Counted from the first letter of the stretch, positions 25,403 to 35,501 are shown. The stretch: DNA of 64,000 nucleotides from PWND01 sp964614525 (GCA_964614525.1 CAZTPA010000002.1:47552-111551), one strand, 5' to 3'. Numbers and translations are program-made. Notes: a model not told the origin generated them from the letters alone.

Positions 25403-26062
25403 ATGCATCATTTAGTAGCCCCATCATTATTATCTGCAAATTTTTTACAGCTTGAAAAAGACATAACAATGATAAATAACAGCATGGCCGATTGGTTTCA
25501 TGTTGATGTAATGGACGGACATTTTGTCCCGAATATCTCTTTTGGTTTTTCTATAATTTCGCAAATAAAATCTGTAGCAAAAAAACCTCTGGATGTTCAT
25601 CTAATGATATCTGAGGCTGATAAATACCTTGAGGATTTTAAAAAAGCCGGAGCAGATATATTAACAGTACATTACGAAAGTTGTACGCATCTTCATAAAA
25701 CCATACAGAGCATTAAATCCTTAGGAATGAAGGCAGGTGTTGTTATAAATCCGCATGTGAATGTTGAATTGCTTCAAGATATTATTGCAGATGTTGATTT
25801 AGCTTTAATAATGTCTGTAAACCCGGGCTTTGGCGGACAAAGTTTTATTGAATCAAGCTATGGCAGAATTGAAAGACTTAGGGAACTGATATCTCAAAAA
25901 AACAGTAAAGCTTTAATTGAAGTTGATGGCGGCGTTGATATAAATAATGCATCAAAACTTATAAAAAGTGGCGCAAACGTTCTTGTCTCAGGTAGTTCAA
26001 TTTTTAAAGCCCCTGATCCTGTAGATTATATAAAAAAGATGAAACAGCTTTCTGATTCTTGA
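25403..26062 (+). CDS. rpe: ribulose-phosphate 3-epimerase
   Basis: Interconverts ribulose 5-phosphate and xylulose 5-phosphate in the pentose phosphate pathway. The 219-residue TIM barrel shows the metal-site motif HVDVMDGHFVPNISFG at about 32-47, MSVNPGFGGQSF, and the phosphate-binding VDGGVDINN and VSGSSIF. It is a single gene with tandem promoter candidates, converging on a DoxX gene. Confidence 0.96.
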   Translation: MHHLVAPSLLSANFLQLEKDITMINNSMADWFHVDVMDGHFVPNISFGFSIISQIKSVAKKPLDVHLMISEADKYLEDFKKAGADILTVHYESCTHLHKTIQSIKSLGMKAGVVINPHVNVELLQDIIADVDLALIMSVNPGFGGQSFIESSYGRIERLRELISQKNSKALIEVDGGVDINNASKLIKSGANVLVSGSSIFKAPDPVDYIKKMKQLSDS

Positions 26063-26101
26063 TTATTATAAAATAATAGCTGCCATATCAGGTCAGCAAC
26101 A

Positions 26102-26482
26102 TCATATTTTGACCAATGAAGAATAATTTTCCTTATACATATAAAGCAGAAATATATGAGAGACAATCATAACGCTGCTTATTGAAATATTATTTGGTGC
26201 CATAAAAATATTAAACATAAAAATATTTACATTCAATGGCAGTAATAAAATCAATACTAATGGTACAAAAAGATTAGCAATAAGGCATATTCCTAATAAT
26301 ATTTGTACAGATCCCAACATTGGAATAAAATATTCACTTTTAGCTAAACTTGCCATGAAATCGGTAGCCTCTCCCGGTGGTAAATTTATACTCATAAAGT
26401 TTAGAAAAAAGTTCAAGCCAAAAATCAATAAAATCAGCCCCAAAAATATCCGTGCAATTCTAACAATGAAAAATACATTCAT
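26102..26482 (-). CDS. DoxX-family membrane protein
   Basis: A 126-residue protein with four membrane helices (about 5-27, 50-70, 72-92, 98-117). The first helix RIARIFLGLILLIFGLNFF and the segment IPMLGSVQILLGICLIANLF are typical of DoxX. Small DoxX proteins are of uncertain function, linked to quinone or redox processes. It stands alone with its own promoter candidate. Confidence 0.8.
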   Translation of the reverse strand: MNVFFIVRIARIFLGLILLIFGLNFFLNFMSINLPPGEATDFMASLAKSEYFIPMLGSVQILLGICLIANLFVPLVLILLLPLNVNIFMFNIFMAPNNISISSVMIVSHIFLLYMYKENYSSLVKI

Positions 26483-26528
26483 AATAAATAATATTTAGCG
26501 ATTATCTCTTACCTGCTTCTATTTTATG

Positions 26529-26536
26529 CAAAATTA
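26529..26536 (-). promoter_or_regulatory. candidate DoxX gene -7 promoter element
   Basis: TAATTTTG on the minus strand, an exact TAnnTTTG match; leader of about 42 nt to the ATG at 26482. Confidence 0.4.
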
Positions 26537-26714
26537 CTTTAATTATTTAAACACTAAGCAATCATATTAACAATCAAAAAATAAAATATTTGATTTTTAA
26601 CTAAAATTTTTAGTAATCTTTTCTTACATTCGCAGCGAAAAATCACCTATAAATTATTATAAAAAAATTAGCGGATATTATATTCTATAATATCTGTAAA
26701 ATATATTTTTTATT

Positions 26715-28349
26715 ATGAATAGCTCCAAAAACAATACGAGGTATATATTTGTAACAGGAGGCGTTACTTCTTCCTTAGGCAAGGGTATTATATCCGCATC
26801 TTTAGCAAAATTACTTCAATCCAGAGGTTTTAGCGTCACAATACAAAAGCTGGATCCTTATATCAATATTGATCCGGGCACATTAAATCCATACGAGCAT
26901 GGTGAATGTTATGTAACAGAAGATGGCGCGGAAACTGATCTTGACCTTGGCCATTATGAAAGATTCCTTAATGTTCCAACATCTCAGGCTAATAATGTTA
27001 CAACAGGAAGAATATACCAATCTGTAATTAATAGAGAGCGTAAAGGTGATTACCTGGGAGAAACTGTTCAAATTATTCCTCATATAACTGATGAAATTAA
27101 ACATTCTATACAACTATTAGGCGAAGAAAAAAAGTATGATTTTGTTATAACTGAAATTGGCGGTACTGTGGGTGATATCGAATCACTTCCATATATTGAA
27201 GCAATCAGGCAATTAAAATGGGATTTAGGAAAAAAAAGCCTTGTAATTCACTTGACTCTTGTTCCCTATCTTGCTGCAGCAAAAGAATTAAAAACCAAAC
27301 CAACTCAGCACTCTGTAAAAACAATGCTTGAGTATGGTGTGCAACCTGACATCCTTGTATGTAGAACAGAAAAGCCTCTAAACAGTACTATAAGAAATAA
27401 AATTGCATTATTTTGCAATGTTGAACCTACCTCTGTAATTGAATCAATAGACACTATCTCCATATATAAGGTTCCCTTATTAATGAGAGAAGAGAAATTA
27501 GATCAGGTAGTTCTTAAAAAGATGAATATGTCAACAAAGACAGCTTCAGATCTAAAAAAATGGGAAACGTTTATAAAAAAGCTTTTAAATCCAAAAAAAA
27601 CTGTATCTATTGCTCTCGTTGGGAAGTATGTAGAACTTGTTGATTCATATAAATCTATAATTGAATCATTTATTCATGCCGGTACGGCCAACAATTGCAA
27701 GGTTGAGCTTAAACTAATACAGTCAGAGCATATCAATAACGAAAATGTAAAAAAGATTCTTGGGGAAGTCTCAGGAGTATTAGTTGCTCCGGGATTTGGA
27801 GACAGAGGTATAGAAGGAAAAATTGCAGCTATCAAATATGTGAGAGAGAATAAAATTCCATTTTTGGGAATCTGCCTTGGATTACAGTGTGCAGTGATAG
27901 AATTTGCACGTAATGTTATTGGATTAGATAAAGCCCATTCTACAGAAATAAACAAAAACACTCCTTTTCCTGTAATTGACATAATGGAAGAACAAAAAAA
28001 CATAACAACCAAAGGAGGAACTATGAGACTTGGAGCATATTCCTGCCAGATAACTCCTGATTCAAAAATGTCTAAAATTTATAAGAAATCCTTAATACAA
28101 GAAAGGCATAGACACCGTTATGAATTTAATAATGAGTATTTAGAGAAATTTATTGAATATGGCTTTATACCAACAGGGATAAATCCGGGAACCAAACTTG
28201 TAGAAATTATGGAATTGCCCGAAAACCCTTGGTTTGTGGGCGTGCAATTTCATCCTGAATATAAAAGCACTGTTGCTCAGCCTCATCCTTTATTCGCTGG
28301 TTTTGTTGCAGCGGTTATCAAACACAAAGAAAATGAAAAAAATATTTAA
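26715..28349 (+). CDS. pyrG: CTP synthase
   Basis: Makes CTP from UTP with glutamine and ATP. Full length at 544 residues. The N-terminal synthase domain begins YIFVTGGVTSSLGKGI; the C-terminal glutamine amidotransferase has GICLGLQCAVIEFA (nucleophile Cys) and VQFHPEYKS (His-Glu). A variant promoter-like TACATTCG lies about 85 bp upstream. The gene is followed by yidC after 62 bp. Confidence 0.98.
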   Translation: MNSSKNNTRYIFVTGGVTSSLGKGIISASLAKLLQSRGFSVTIQKLDPYINIDPGTLNPYEHGECYVTEDGAETDLDLGHYERFLNVPTSQANNVTTGRIYQSVINRERKGDYLGETVQIIPHITDEIKHSIQLLGEEKKYDFVITEIGGTVGDIESLPYIEAIRQLKWDLGKKSLVIHLTLVPYLAAAKELKTKPTQHSVKTMLEYGVQPDILVCRTEKPLNSTIRNKIALFCNVEPTSVIESIDTISIYKVPLLMREEKLDQVVLKKMNMSTKTASDLKKWETFIKKLLNPKKTVSIALVGKYVELVDSYKSIIESFIHAGTANNCKVELKLIQSEHINNENVKKILGEVSGVLVAPGFGDRGIEGKIAAIKYVRENKIPFLGICLGLQCAVIEFARNVIGLDKAHSTEINKNTPFPVIDIMEEQKNITTKGGTMRLGAYSCQITPDSKMSKIYKKSLIQERHRHRYEFNNEYLEKFIEYGFIPTGINPGTKLVEIMELPENPWFVGVQFHPEYKSTVAQPHPLFAGFVAAVIKHKENEKNI

Positions 28350-28379
28350 GCTTTATTTATGTGTTTTTTCAATTTAAAC

Positions 28380-28387
28380 TATATTTG
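28380..28387 (+). promoter_or_regulatory. candidate yidC -7 promoter element
   Basis: TATATTTG, an exact TAnnTTTG match, 25 nt before the yidC ATG at 28412. Confidence 0.5.
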
Positions 28388-28411
28388 CACTCCTTTTAAA
28401 AAATCAATAAA

Positions 28412-30334
28412 ATGAATAAAAACAATATCCTTGGCTTTATAATTATAATAGCCATAATTATTATTTACAGTATTTGGAATGCTCCCTCTGAGGAAGAAAA
28501 GCAAGCCAGAAGAATCCAAGACAGTATTGCACGTGTTGAACAAGAAAAGAGAGTAGTAGATACTACTCTTACCGATACTCAAACCGGAGAGCAATTGCCT
28601 GCTGAACAAACAAAAGAAGAAACCGACATTCTTATAGATACTTTAAGCGACAATGAGCTTGTTGAAAAATATGGAGTATTCGCAGCAAATGCTGAAGGTG
28701 AAGAAGAGTTAATTACAATTGAAAATGACTTCCTGATATTAAAAATCAGTACTAAAGGCGGGCATATATATTCCGCGGAATTAAAAGATTACAAAACCTG
28801 GGATCAAAAACCCTTAATGCTGTTTCATGGTGAGCATAATAATTTTTCGGTTAATTTTTATTATGCCAACAGATTTATACAAACACAAGATCTTTTCTTT
28901 GAAGCTTTTCATAATGATTCGAGAAATCATAACAAAGATCATATAGTTGTAAACGGTAATGACTCTACAAGCTTCTCGATGCGTTTATATGTGAATAAAG
29001 ACGAACATCTGTCTCCTGCATATATTGAGTTTTATTATGGTATTAAAGGGAATGATCATATGCTTGATTTCGATATTCGTTTTGTTGGAATGAGTAATAT
29101 TTTAGCGCAACAAACTTTCAATATTGATTGGGATATATTATCACCACGAAACGAAAAAAGTTATGACAACGAGCAAAGAACAACTTCGATATATTATCAA
29201 TATAAAAATGATGATGTTTCATATCTGAGTGAAACTAAAGATGATAAAGAAGAACTATTAAGCAAACTTAAGTGGATATCATTTAAACAACAATTCTTTT
29301 CCGTAACTCTAATAGCTGAAAATAGCTTTAGAAGTTCTGTTGTTGAATCAGTAATGTTTGAAGAAGAAGAAAATCCTGATTTTCTCAAGCATTTAAAAAC
29401 ATCTATTATAGTTGATGAATTTGAAAATAATCAATTTCCAATGAGCCTTTATCTGGGGCCTAATCACTATAACACTCTGAGCTCATACGATCTGGATCTT
29501 GAACGTCAGATACCTTTAGGCTGGAGTTTCTTTCTTATGTCATGGATAAACAGATATTTAGTAATCCCTACTTTCAATTGGTTAGATTCAATGAATTTAA
29601 ACTATGGGCTTATTATTCTTCTTCTTACTATCATGTTAAAAGTAGTCTTACTGCCTATTGCTTTTAAAACATACATCTCCTCTGCTAAAATGAGAGTTTT
29701 AAAGCCTGAAATTGATGAATTGGCAAAGAACTTTCCAAAGAAAGAAGATGCCATGAAAAAGCAACAAGCAACCATGTCGCTATATAAAAAGGCAGGAGTA
29801 AATCCAATGGCAGGTTGCATTCCAATGTTATTGCAGTTGCCGATATTGCTCGCATTATTCAGATTTTTTCCTGCTTCAATAGAATTACGGCAAGAAGCAT
29901 TTTTATGGGCAGATGACCTTTCATCATATGACTCCATATTAAATCTGCCTTTTACCATTCCTTTCTATGGTGATCATGTTAGTTTATTTACTATTCTAAT
30001 GGCCATTTCAACGGTTATTTACACACACATGAACACCCAAATGATGGGAAGCAGCAACCAAATGCCGGGTATGAAAATGATGCTTTACTTTATGCCGGTA
30101 ATGTTGTTGTTTATATTCAATAGTTTTGCGTCAGGACTTAGTTATTATTACTTCCTTGCCAATATCATTACTTTTGCTCAAATGTTTTTGTTTAAGAAAT
30201 TTATAAATGAGGATAAATTAAGGGCAAAAATTGAGGCTAATAAGAAGAAGCCTGCAAAAAAGAAAAATGGTTGGCAACAACGAATGCAAAAATTAGCTCA
30301 GGAAAAGCAGGCTGCACAGAGAAGAAAAAAATAA
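28412..30334 (+). CDS. yidC: membrane protein insertase YidC
   Basis: Inserts and folds inner-membrane proteins, with or without SecYEG. The 640 residues comprise a first membrane helix (about 5-22), an acidic linker, the large periplasmic beta-domain (about 80-350), then the 60KD_IMP core with helices starting at NYGLIILLLTIMLKVVLLPI (including the conserved positions around MAGCIPMLLQLPILLALF) and a Lys/Arg-rich C-terminal tail (KKPAKKKN to RRKK) that contacts ribosomes. It is typical of Gram-negative YidC, and ends in a terminator that lies inside the convergent mqnA gene. Confidence 0.97.
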   Translation: MNKNNILGFIIIIAIIIIYSIWNAPSEEEKQARRIQDSIARVEQEKRVVDTTLTDTQTGEQLPAEQTKEETDILIDTLSDNELVEKYGVFAANAEGEEELITIENDFLILKISTKGGHIYSAELKDYKTWDQKPLMLFHGEHNNFSVNFYYANRFIQTQDLFFEAFHNDSRNHNKDHIVVNGNDSTSFSMRLYVNKDEHLSPAYIEFYYGIKGNDHMLDFDIRFVGMSNILAQQTFNIDWDILSPRNEKSYDNEQRTTSIYYQYKNDDVSYLSETKDDKEELLSKLKWISFKQQFFSVTLIAENSFRSSVVESVMFEEEENPDFLKHLKTSIIVDEFENNQFPMSLYLGPNHYNTLSSYDLDLERQIPLGWSFFLMSWINRYLVIPTFNWLDSMNLNYGLIILLLTIMLKVVLLPIAFKTYISSAKMRVLKPEIDELAKNFPKKEDAMKKQQATMSLYKKAGVNPMAGCIPMLLQLPILLALFRFFPASIELRQEAFLWADDLSSYDSILNLPFTIPFYGDHVSLFTILMAISTVIYTHMNTQMMGSSNQMPGMKMMLYFMPVMLLFIFNSFASGLSYYYFLANIITFAQMFLFKKFINEDKLRAKIEANKKKPAKKKNGWQQRMQKLAQEKQAAQRRKK

Positions 30335-30342
30335 AATAATAA

Positions 30343-31077
30343 TTAGAGCATGGATATGAAAGTATCCATGCCTTTTTTTAGGTCGTAATTTAAATTGTAT
30401 TTAATGTTTTTGGATAGATAATTATACATTTCTTCCTCAGAAAGATAGGACTGATTAGAATTTTCCCGTACAACTTCTCTAATTCTTGTTACACCATATT
30501 CCAATGCATTATTAAAAGCATTTTGTATGTCTGCAGGTATTTTTCTCGTACTTATCCAACAAGCAAAAACAAATGGTAAGCCTGTATATTTCTTCCATTC
30601 ATCTGCAAGATCATAGGCAAAATTATAATTTTGAAGAGCTTTAAATGTTTTATCACCTATTAAGACAACAGAATCATAAACTATATCCTCACCTGTAAAT
30701 GGTATTATATTCTCCCATTGTGGAGATATTTTCCAGTAATTTTTTGCAAGTAATTTTGCAAGTTGCTTTGATGTGAGAGAATGAAAATCCAGATGAATTT
30801 TTTTTATCTCATTTAATGGAACCTGGCTAAACAGATATACTGACTTAACAGGGCCATCAGCACCTATGCAATAATCTGAAACTATACTGTATGATTTAAG
30901 AGCAGGTATCATAGCAACAGGTACTAAAGCAATATCCGCTTTATCATGCAAAATTTTATTAGCACATTCATATGGCAAATCAAGGTTTAATTCTAAATTT
31001 TTTAACAAACCTGAATTTTGCAAGCCGTATATAAATGGCTTTGAATTTAGATAAGAAACTACTGAAACTTTTACCAT
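30343..31077 (-). CDS. mqnA: chorismate dehydratase, menaquinone (futalosine) pathway
   Basis: MqnA turns chorismate into 3-enolpyruvyl-benzoate, the first committed step of the futalosine route to menaquinone. The 244-residue periplasmic-binding-protein-like fold starts KVSVVSYLNSKPFIYGL, with DIALVPVAMIPAL, SVYLFSQVPL and DLADEWKKYTGLPFVFACW, all characteristic. It is the last gene after the two sensor genes on this strand, with a weak hairpin between. No other mqn gene is in the window. Confidence 0.92.
   Translation of the reverse strand: MVKVSVVSYLNSKPFIYGLQNSGLLKNLELNLDLPYECANKILHDKADIALVPVAMIPALKSYSIVSDYCIGADGPVKSVYLFSQVPLNEIKKIHLDFHSLTSKQLAKLLAKNYWKISPQWENIIPFTGEDIVYDSVVLIGDKTFKALQNYNFAYDLADEWKKYTGLPFVFACWISTRKIPADIQNAFNNALEYGVTRIREVVRENSNQSYLSEEEMYNYLSKNIKYNLNYDLKKGMDTFISML
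30348..30379 (+). terminator. yidC rho-independent terminator inside the mqnA coding end
   Basis: GCATGGATA (30348-30356) pairs with TATCCATGC (30363-30371) around TGAAAG and is followed by CTTTTTTTA. The stem codes for the last residues of MqnA on the other strand, so the two genes share these bases. Confidence 0.8.
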
Positions 31078-31103
31078 TAAGTAGATCTATTAAATAATTG
31101 TTA

Positions 31104-31129
31104 TTGTCTGTCTTAAGCACGACAAACAA
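31104..31129 (-). terminator. possible terminator after the first sensor gene
   Basis: On the minus strand TTGTTTGTC pairs with GACAGACAA (one G-T wobble) around an 8-nt loop, followed by TAACAATTATTT. It lies between the sensor gene stop (31157) and the mqnA start (31077). The weak T-run makes it uncertain. Confidence 0.4.
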
Positions 31130-31156
31130 ATGGACAGAACAAAAAAGACGAATAAA

Positions 31157-33496
31157 CTAAAGAGATAAATCAGTAATATCGACAGAAAGCTCAATTATTT
31201 TTCTAAGATTACCTCCTGCGTCAATAACAGGGGAAGCAATTCCTTTGCAAACGTATGCTTTGTTATTTTTACCTATTCTTTTCAATATAATATGAACGGT
31301 ATTACCGGCATTCATATCTTCCCAAAATGATTTATAAGCTTCAGAATCTCTAAAATCCTTATTATCAAACAGCATACTTATATTATTGCCAACCAGTTCA
31401 GATTCAGAATATCCGGATAATTGACTATATAAATCATTTGCGCTGAGTATAACTCCATTTTCATTATATTCTAATGAAGCTAAAAATTTATTACTAAGTT
31501 CAAGTTGATCTTGCAAAGCTTTTTCTTTGCGCTCCATTTCTTCCTGAGTAGCGTGCATTTCCTCCATATTCTGGCGCATTTCCTCTTCCTGGGCTCGCAT
31601 TTCTTCAGATTGTTGTTGTGATTGCTCTAGTAAAAATTTTGTTTTAACATTAATTTTAACAGTAGAAATTGTACTGGCAATACTTTCTCCTACTTTTTCC
31701 ACAAACTCAACTTTATACTTTTCAAAATCTGAGAAAGCTGCAATTTCAATAACTCCAAATATTTCCTCATTTACAATCAGTGGCACTATTAAAATAGTAG
31801 AAGGGTTCTCTTCGCCCAAGCCTGAAGTAATTGAAATATAATCATCCGGCACCTGTGACATATGAATAGTTTTTCTTTCCAGAAAACAAGCACCAACAAG
31901 TCCTTCTCCGATTTGAATAGTTTTTTCCAGATATTTCTTTCTATCAAAAGCATAACAAGCTTTTAATTCGAGAAATTTTTCCTTTTCATTATCATCATTA
32001 AGAATAAAAATTCCACCTTGATTCGCATCTAAATATTTTACCAGATTTTTAATAACACTAAAAGAAAGAGATTCCATGTCATCATTGTCTTGCCTTAAAA
32101 TATCTGCAAATAAAGCTTGTCCTTGAGTGGCCCAACTTCTGCGTTTATCCTCTTCTTTTCTTTTCTCCTCCTCTTCTTTCGCAACTTTCAGACTCTCCCG
32201 CATATTAAGAAGTGCTTCTCCAATACTGTCATTTTCACCAAGCAGCTTAAAATCAACGTCCAAATTACCTTGTCCTATTTCATTTGCAAAATTTGCTGTA
32301 TGATTTAAACCCTCTAAGAGATTATTCAGTGCAATTGATATTTTACCAATCTCATCACCTGTTTTAACTTTAATCTTACTTGTATTTTTCAGATCGCCAA
32401 CTGAAATTTTCTCAATCACCCTTGTAAGAGTTCCAAGAGGTTTTGCAATTCTTCTGGCAACAATAAAGATTATATATGATAATAATATTAGCCCAAGAAG
32501 TCCTACTATTATAGATCTCAGCAAGATTACATTAGCATCCTTCACAATAATTTGAATCGGCACAGCTGTGCCCACGCTCCATGGCAAATCAGTATTCCCT
32601 ATAGAAACAGGTGCATATGCAATGTATGCATCACCACCAAAATGATTATCATGAGAGGTGTGTGTAAAAAATTCACCTTCTTTAATTTTATCTATAACCT
32701 GATATTCATTAGCATAATCGGACTTCATATCAGAAATTAATTGCCCTACAAAAGATTCGTTTGGATGTCCAACGTAAGTGCCATTATTTGAAACAATAAA
32801 AGTATATCCAACATCAAAAGGTTTTATATCTTCAGTCAATTTCTGAAATCTGCTTAAAACAATGTCTGTACCAGCAAGTCCGGCAAAATGATCTCCAATT
32901 AAAACAGGAATACAAGGACTAACTTCTAATACTTCATCTTCAGAGCGCCCTGTATACGAATAATAATAAGGATCCGAGAGAAAATTTTCTTTTGCTACTT
33001 TAACATTATGATAAAGGCCTCCAATAACATCTCCCTCTAAATTAAGAGTATCTTGTTTGTATAAAATTTGATTTCCTTGTCTATAATATGTTTGCCTTAC
33101 ACGGCCGTATGGGAGAGTATAATCAGGATCTAGCGCATTCAATTCCCAACTGATCCATGTTGAATAAAAATTTGGATTTCTTATGACAAAATCATAAAGC
33201 ATCTCTTCATAATAATCAAAAAACATTGTATCCGGAACATTTTCAAATGATTGAGCGGCCCAGCCTAATCCTTGTGTTATGTCAAAATCATAATTAAGTT
33301 CTGCTGTAACTAAATTTGCATACTCTCTGGCATGAGCCTGTATAAGTTTTTCAGCATCCTTAAAAACCTTATCGCGTATTCCAAGAATTATAAAACTAAA
33401 GGCGATTAGATAAATTACTATTGTAAAACTTAAAATAAACAACAATAATTTATTCTGAATTTTGATCCTTTTATAAAATTTGTTGATGCCTAACAT
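31157..33496 (-). CDS. transmembrane sensor: dCache-HAMP-GAF-coiled coil-PAS, no output domain
   Basis: The 779 residues show TM1 (17-40), a periplasmic double-Cache-like domain (41-322), TM2 (326-348), HAMP (about 349-402), a second HAMP-like piece (FANEIGQGNLDVDF), GAF (about 475-615, with LKACYAFDRKKYLEK and GVIEIAAF), a strongly charged coiled coil (EEMRAQEEEMRQNMEEMHAT, about 620-665) and PAS (about 666-779). There is no histidine-kinase, GGDEF, EAL, SpoIIE or methyl-accepting hairpin domain. It would sense a small ligand outside and pass the signal to an unknown partner. It lies 55 bp after its paralog and shares the cytoplasmic module with it. Confidence 0.85.
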   Translation of the reverse strand: MLGINKFYKRIKIQNKLLLFILSFTIVIYLIAFSFIILGIRDKVFKDAEKLIQAHAREYANLVTAELNYDFDITQGLGWAAQSFENVPDTMFFDYYEEMLYDFVIRNPNFYSTWISWELNALDPDYTLPYGRVRQTYYRQGNQILYKQDTLNLEGDVIGGLYHNVKVAKENFLSDPYYYSYTGRSEDEVLEVSPCIPVLIGDHFAGLAGTDIVLSRFQKLTEDIKPFDVGYTFIVSNNGTYVGHPNESFVGQLISDMKSDYANEYQVIDKIKEGEFFTHTSHDNHFGGDAYIAYAPVSIGNTDLPWSVGTAVPIQIIVKDANVILLRSIIVGLLGLILLSYIIFIVARRIAKPLGTLTRVIEKISVGDLKNTSKIKVKTGDEIGKISIALNNLLEGLNHTANFANEIGQGNLDVDFKLLGENDSIGEALLNMRESLKVAKEEEEKRKEEDKRRSWATQGQALFADILRQDNDDMESLSFSVIKNLVKYLDANQGGIFILNDDNEKEKFLELKACYAFDRKKYLEKTIQIGEGLVGACFLERKTIHMSQVPDDYISITSGLGEENPSTILIVPLIVNEEIFGVIEIAAFSDFEKYKVEFVEKVGESIASTISTVKINVKTKFLLEQSQQQSEEMRAQEEEMRQNMEEMHATQEEMERKEKALQDQLELSNKFLASLEYNENGVILSANDLYSQLSGYSESELVGNNISMLFDNKDFRDSEAYKSFWEDMNAGNTVHIILKRIGKNNKAYVCKGIASPVIDAGGNLRKIIELSVDITDLSL

Positions 33497-33551
33497 ATTT
33501 AATTATGTTTATATGTAATTATAAATATACTTCATTGATTGTAAACAATAA

Positions 33552-35501
33552 TTAACTATTTTCATTAACCTGAACCAGGATAAAAATAATTTTAACGGGT
33601 TCTTTATATTTATTTTTAATAGGATTAACAGAAGCCTTAACTGAAAATTTAGTACCATTTCTTTTTATAAGACTTACATCACCAACAAATCTTTGTCCAT
33701 TTTTAAGATCGTTCCACATTTGCTGGTAAGTTGAGGTTTCAATAAAGTATTTATCAAAAAACTTTGTGTGAGAGATACCCGATAGTTCTCCCTCAGAGAA
33801 TAGAGTAATATCACAAAATATTTTATTAACTCTTCTTACATTTCCATCCATGCTAATCTCAACAATACCTATGGAATCATTAATTGCATTAAAGAAGCTT
33901 TGGTTTTCGAATTCTTTTCTTTCCATTTCTTCTTGAGTTGCATGCATCTCTTCCATATTTTGTCTCATTTCTTCTTCCTGTGCTCTCATTTCTTCACTTT
34001 GTTCTTGAGATTGATGAAGCAATTCTGTAGTTCTGATATTAATTTTCACGGTGGATATTGTTGATGCAATGGATTCAGCGATTTTTTCAACAAAATCAAT
34101 TTGATATGGTTCTATTTGATTAAATGAAGCAATTTCAATTACACCAAATATTTCATCATTTAGCTTAAGAGGCACAATCAATACACTTCTTGGATTCGAG
34201 TCGCCAAGGCCGGAGGTAATATTAACATAAGTATCAGGTACATCAGTTAAAAATATTGTTTCTCCTTCTTGCATGCATGTGCCAACTAGTCCCTCTCCCC
34301 AATAAATTTTCTTTTTAAGGAATTTCTTTTTATTAAAAGCGTAACATGCTTTTAGCTCTACAAATTTCTCTTTTACATCGTCATCATCAAGGATAAACAT
34401 TCCTCCCTGATTAGCGTCCAAATATTTAACAAGATTTTTTATAATACTAAAAGAAAGTTCTTCAAGATTATCATTGTTTTGTCTTAATAATTCAGCAAAT
34501 TTTGCAATTCCGTGAGTAGCCCATGTTCTTTTATCATCTTCAATTCTTCTTTTGGCCTCCTCTTCTTTTGCATTTTTAAGGCTTTCTCTCATATTAATAA
34601 GAGCCATTCCTAAGTCATCATCATCACTTATAGGTTTAAAATCTGAAATAAAATTCCCTTGTCCTATTTCAGTGGCAAAAGTTGACTTTTCTTTTAAGCC
34701 ATTAATCAGATAATTGAGGGCTTTTGCCATCTCTCCGAGCTCATCGTTTGTTTCCTTAACAGAATTCTCAGGAATTTTCCCCTGCCCCATTATATAAATT
34801 ACCTTCTTTAGTTTGTTAATAGGCCCTACAATACTTCTTATAAAGAAAAATGCGATTAAAAAACCAACAATAATTAAAACTGATGTAAGGATGATAGTTA
34901 ATCTTTCAAGATTATCCAATGAGGCTTTCATTTGATTATAACCTCTATCTATGTAATTATTTTGGACATTAATAAGATCATCTAATAAAGTATTTATCTC
35001 ACTTGTATAACTCACAATATCGCCACCGGGTTCCATCATTGGTCTAATTAAAAATAATGTCATTGGATCGTCATAACTCATCCAATCATCCAGTTCTTCC
35101 ATAACATATTTCTGAGTCACAAAAAGTTCATCCACAAGTTTGAATATATCATCTAGTTTCTCTTGCATATCATCATTCCAATGTTTGGAGATCTCTATTA
35201 ATTTAGATTTCAATTCAGGATAATGTATTGTGTTTAGCTCTTTTAATTCAAGTTTATCATCTGTATCAGGGTCACTTTGAATGAAGATCCAATTTCCAAT
35301 GAGTTTTTCACTTGTAACTATCATATTGTTAAATTCCATAAGCAGCAACATAGACGGAACATAAACATTGCTGTTTTGGTCGTTAATACGTTGACTTTCT
35401 CTAAATGTTGAGAAAGTAAATATATTACTTAAAAGAAAAAGGATTATCAAAATAGCAAAACCAATGCTTAGTTTTCTGCCAATGCTCAATTTGATTTTCA
35501 T
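33552..35501 (-). CDS. transmembrane sensor: helical bundle-HAMP-GAF-coiled coil-PAS, no output domain
   Basis: A 649-residue paralog of the next gene. TM1 (9-31) and TM2 (201-222) flank an all-helical periplasmic region like the four-helix-bundle sensors of chemoreceptors. HAMP (about 223-275) and a second HAMP-like piece (FATEIGQGNFISDF) follow, then GAF (about 345-485), the same EEMRAQEEEMRQNMEEMHAT coiled coil and a PAS domain (about 536-645). From the second HAMP to the coiled coil it is closely similar to its neighbour, while the outer domains differ. No output domain is present. It has its own promoter candidate at 35677-35684, with a long leader. Confidence 0.85.
   Translation of the reverse strand: MKIKLSIGRKLSIGFAILIILFLLSNIFTFSTFRESQRINDQNSNVYVPSMLLLMEFNNMIVTSEKLIGNWIFIQSDPDTDDKLELKELNTIHYPELKSKLIEISKHWNDDMQEKLDDIFKLVDELFVTQKYVMEELDDWMSYDDPMTLFLIRPMMEPGGDIVSYTSEINTLLDDLINVQNNYIDRGYNQMKASLDNLERLTIILTSVLIIVGFLIAFFFIRSIVGPINKLKKVIYIMGQGKIPENSVKETNDELGEMAKALNYLINGLKEKSTFATEIGQGNFISDFKPISDDDDLGMALINMRESLKNAKEEEAKRRIEDDKRTWATHGIAKFAELLRQNNDNLEELSFSIIKNLVKYLDANQGGMFILDDDDVKEKFVELKACYAFNKKKFLKKKIYWGEGLVGTCMQEGETIFLTDVPDTYVNITSGLGDSNPRSVLIVPLKLNDEIFGVIEIASFNQIEPYQIDFVEKIAESIASTISTVKINIRTTELLHQSQEQSEEMRAQEEEMRQNMEEMHATQEEMERKEFENQSFFNAINDSIGIVEISMDGNVRRVNKIFCDITLFSEGELSGISHTKFFDKYFIETSTYQQMWNDLKNGQRFVGDVSLIKRNGTKFSVKASVNPIKNKYKEPVKIIFILVQVNENS

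Noticed and set aside
31157..35501. The two sensor genes as chemoreceptors or histidine kinases
   Set aside because: There is no conserved methyl-accepting hairpin tip and no HisKA or HATPase motif; the coiled coil ends in a PAS domain.
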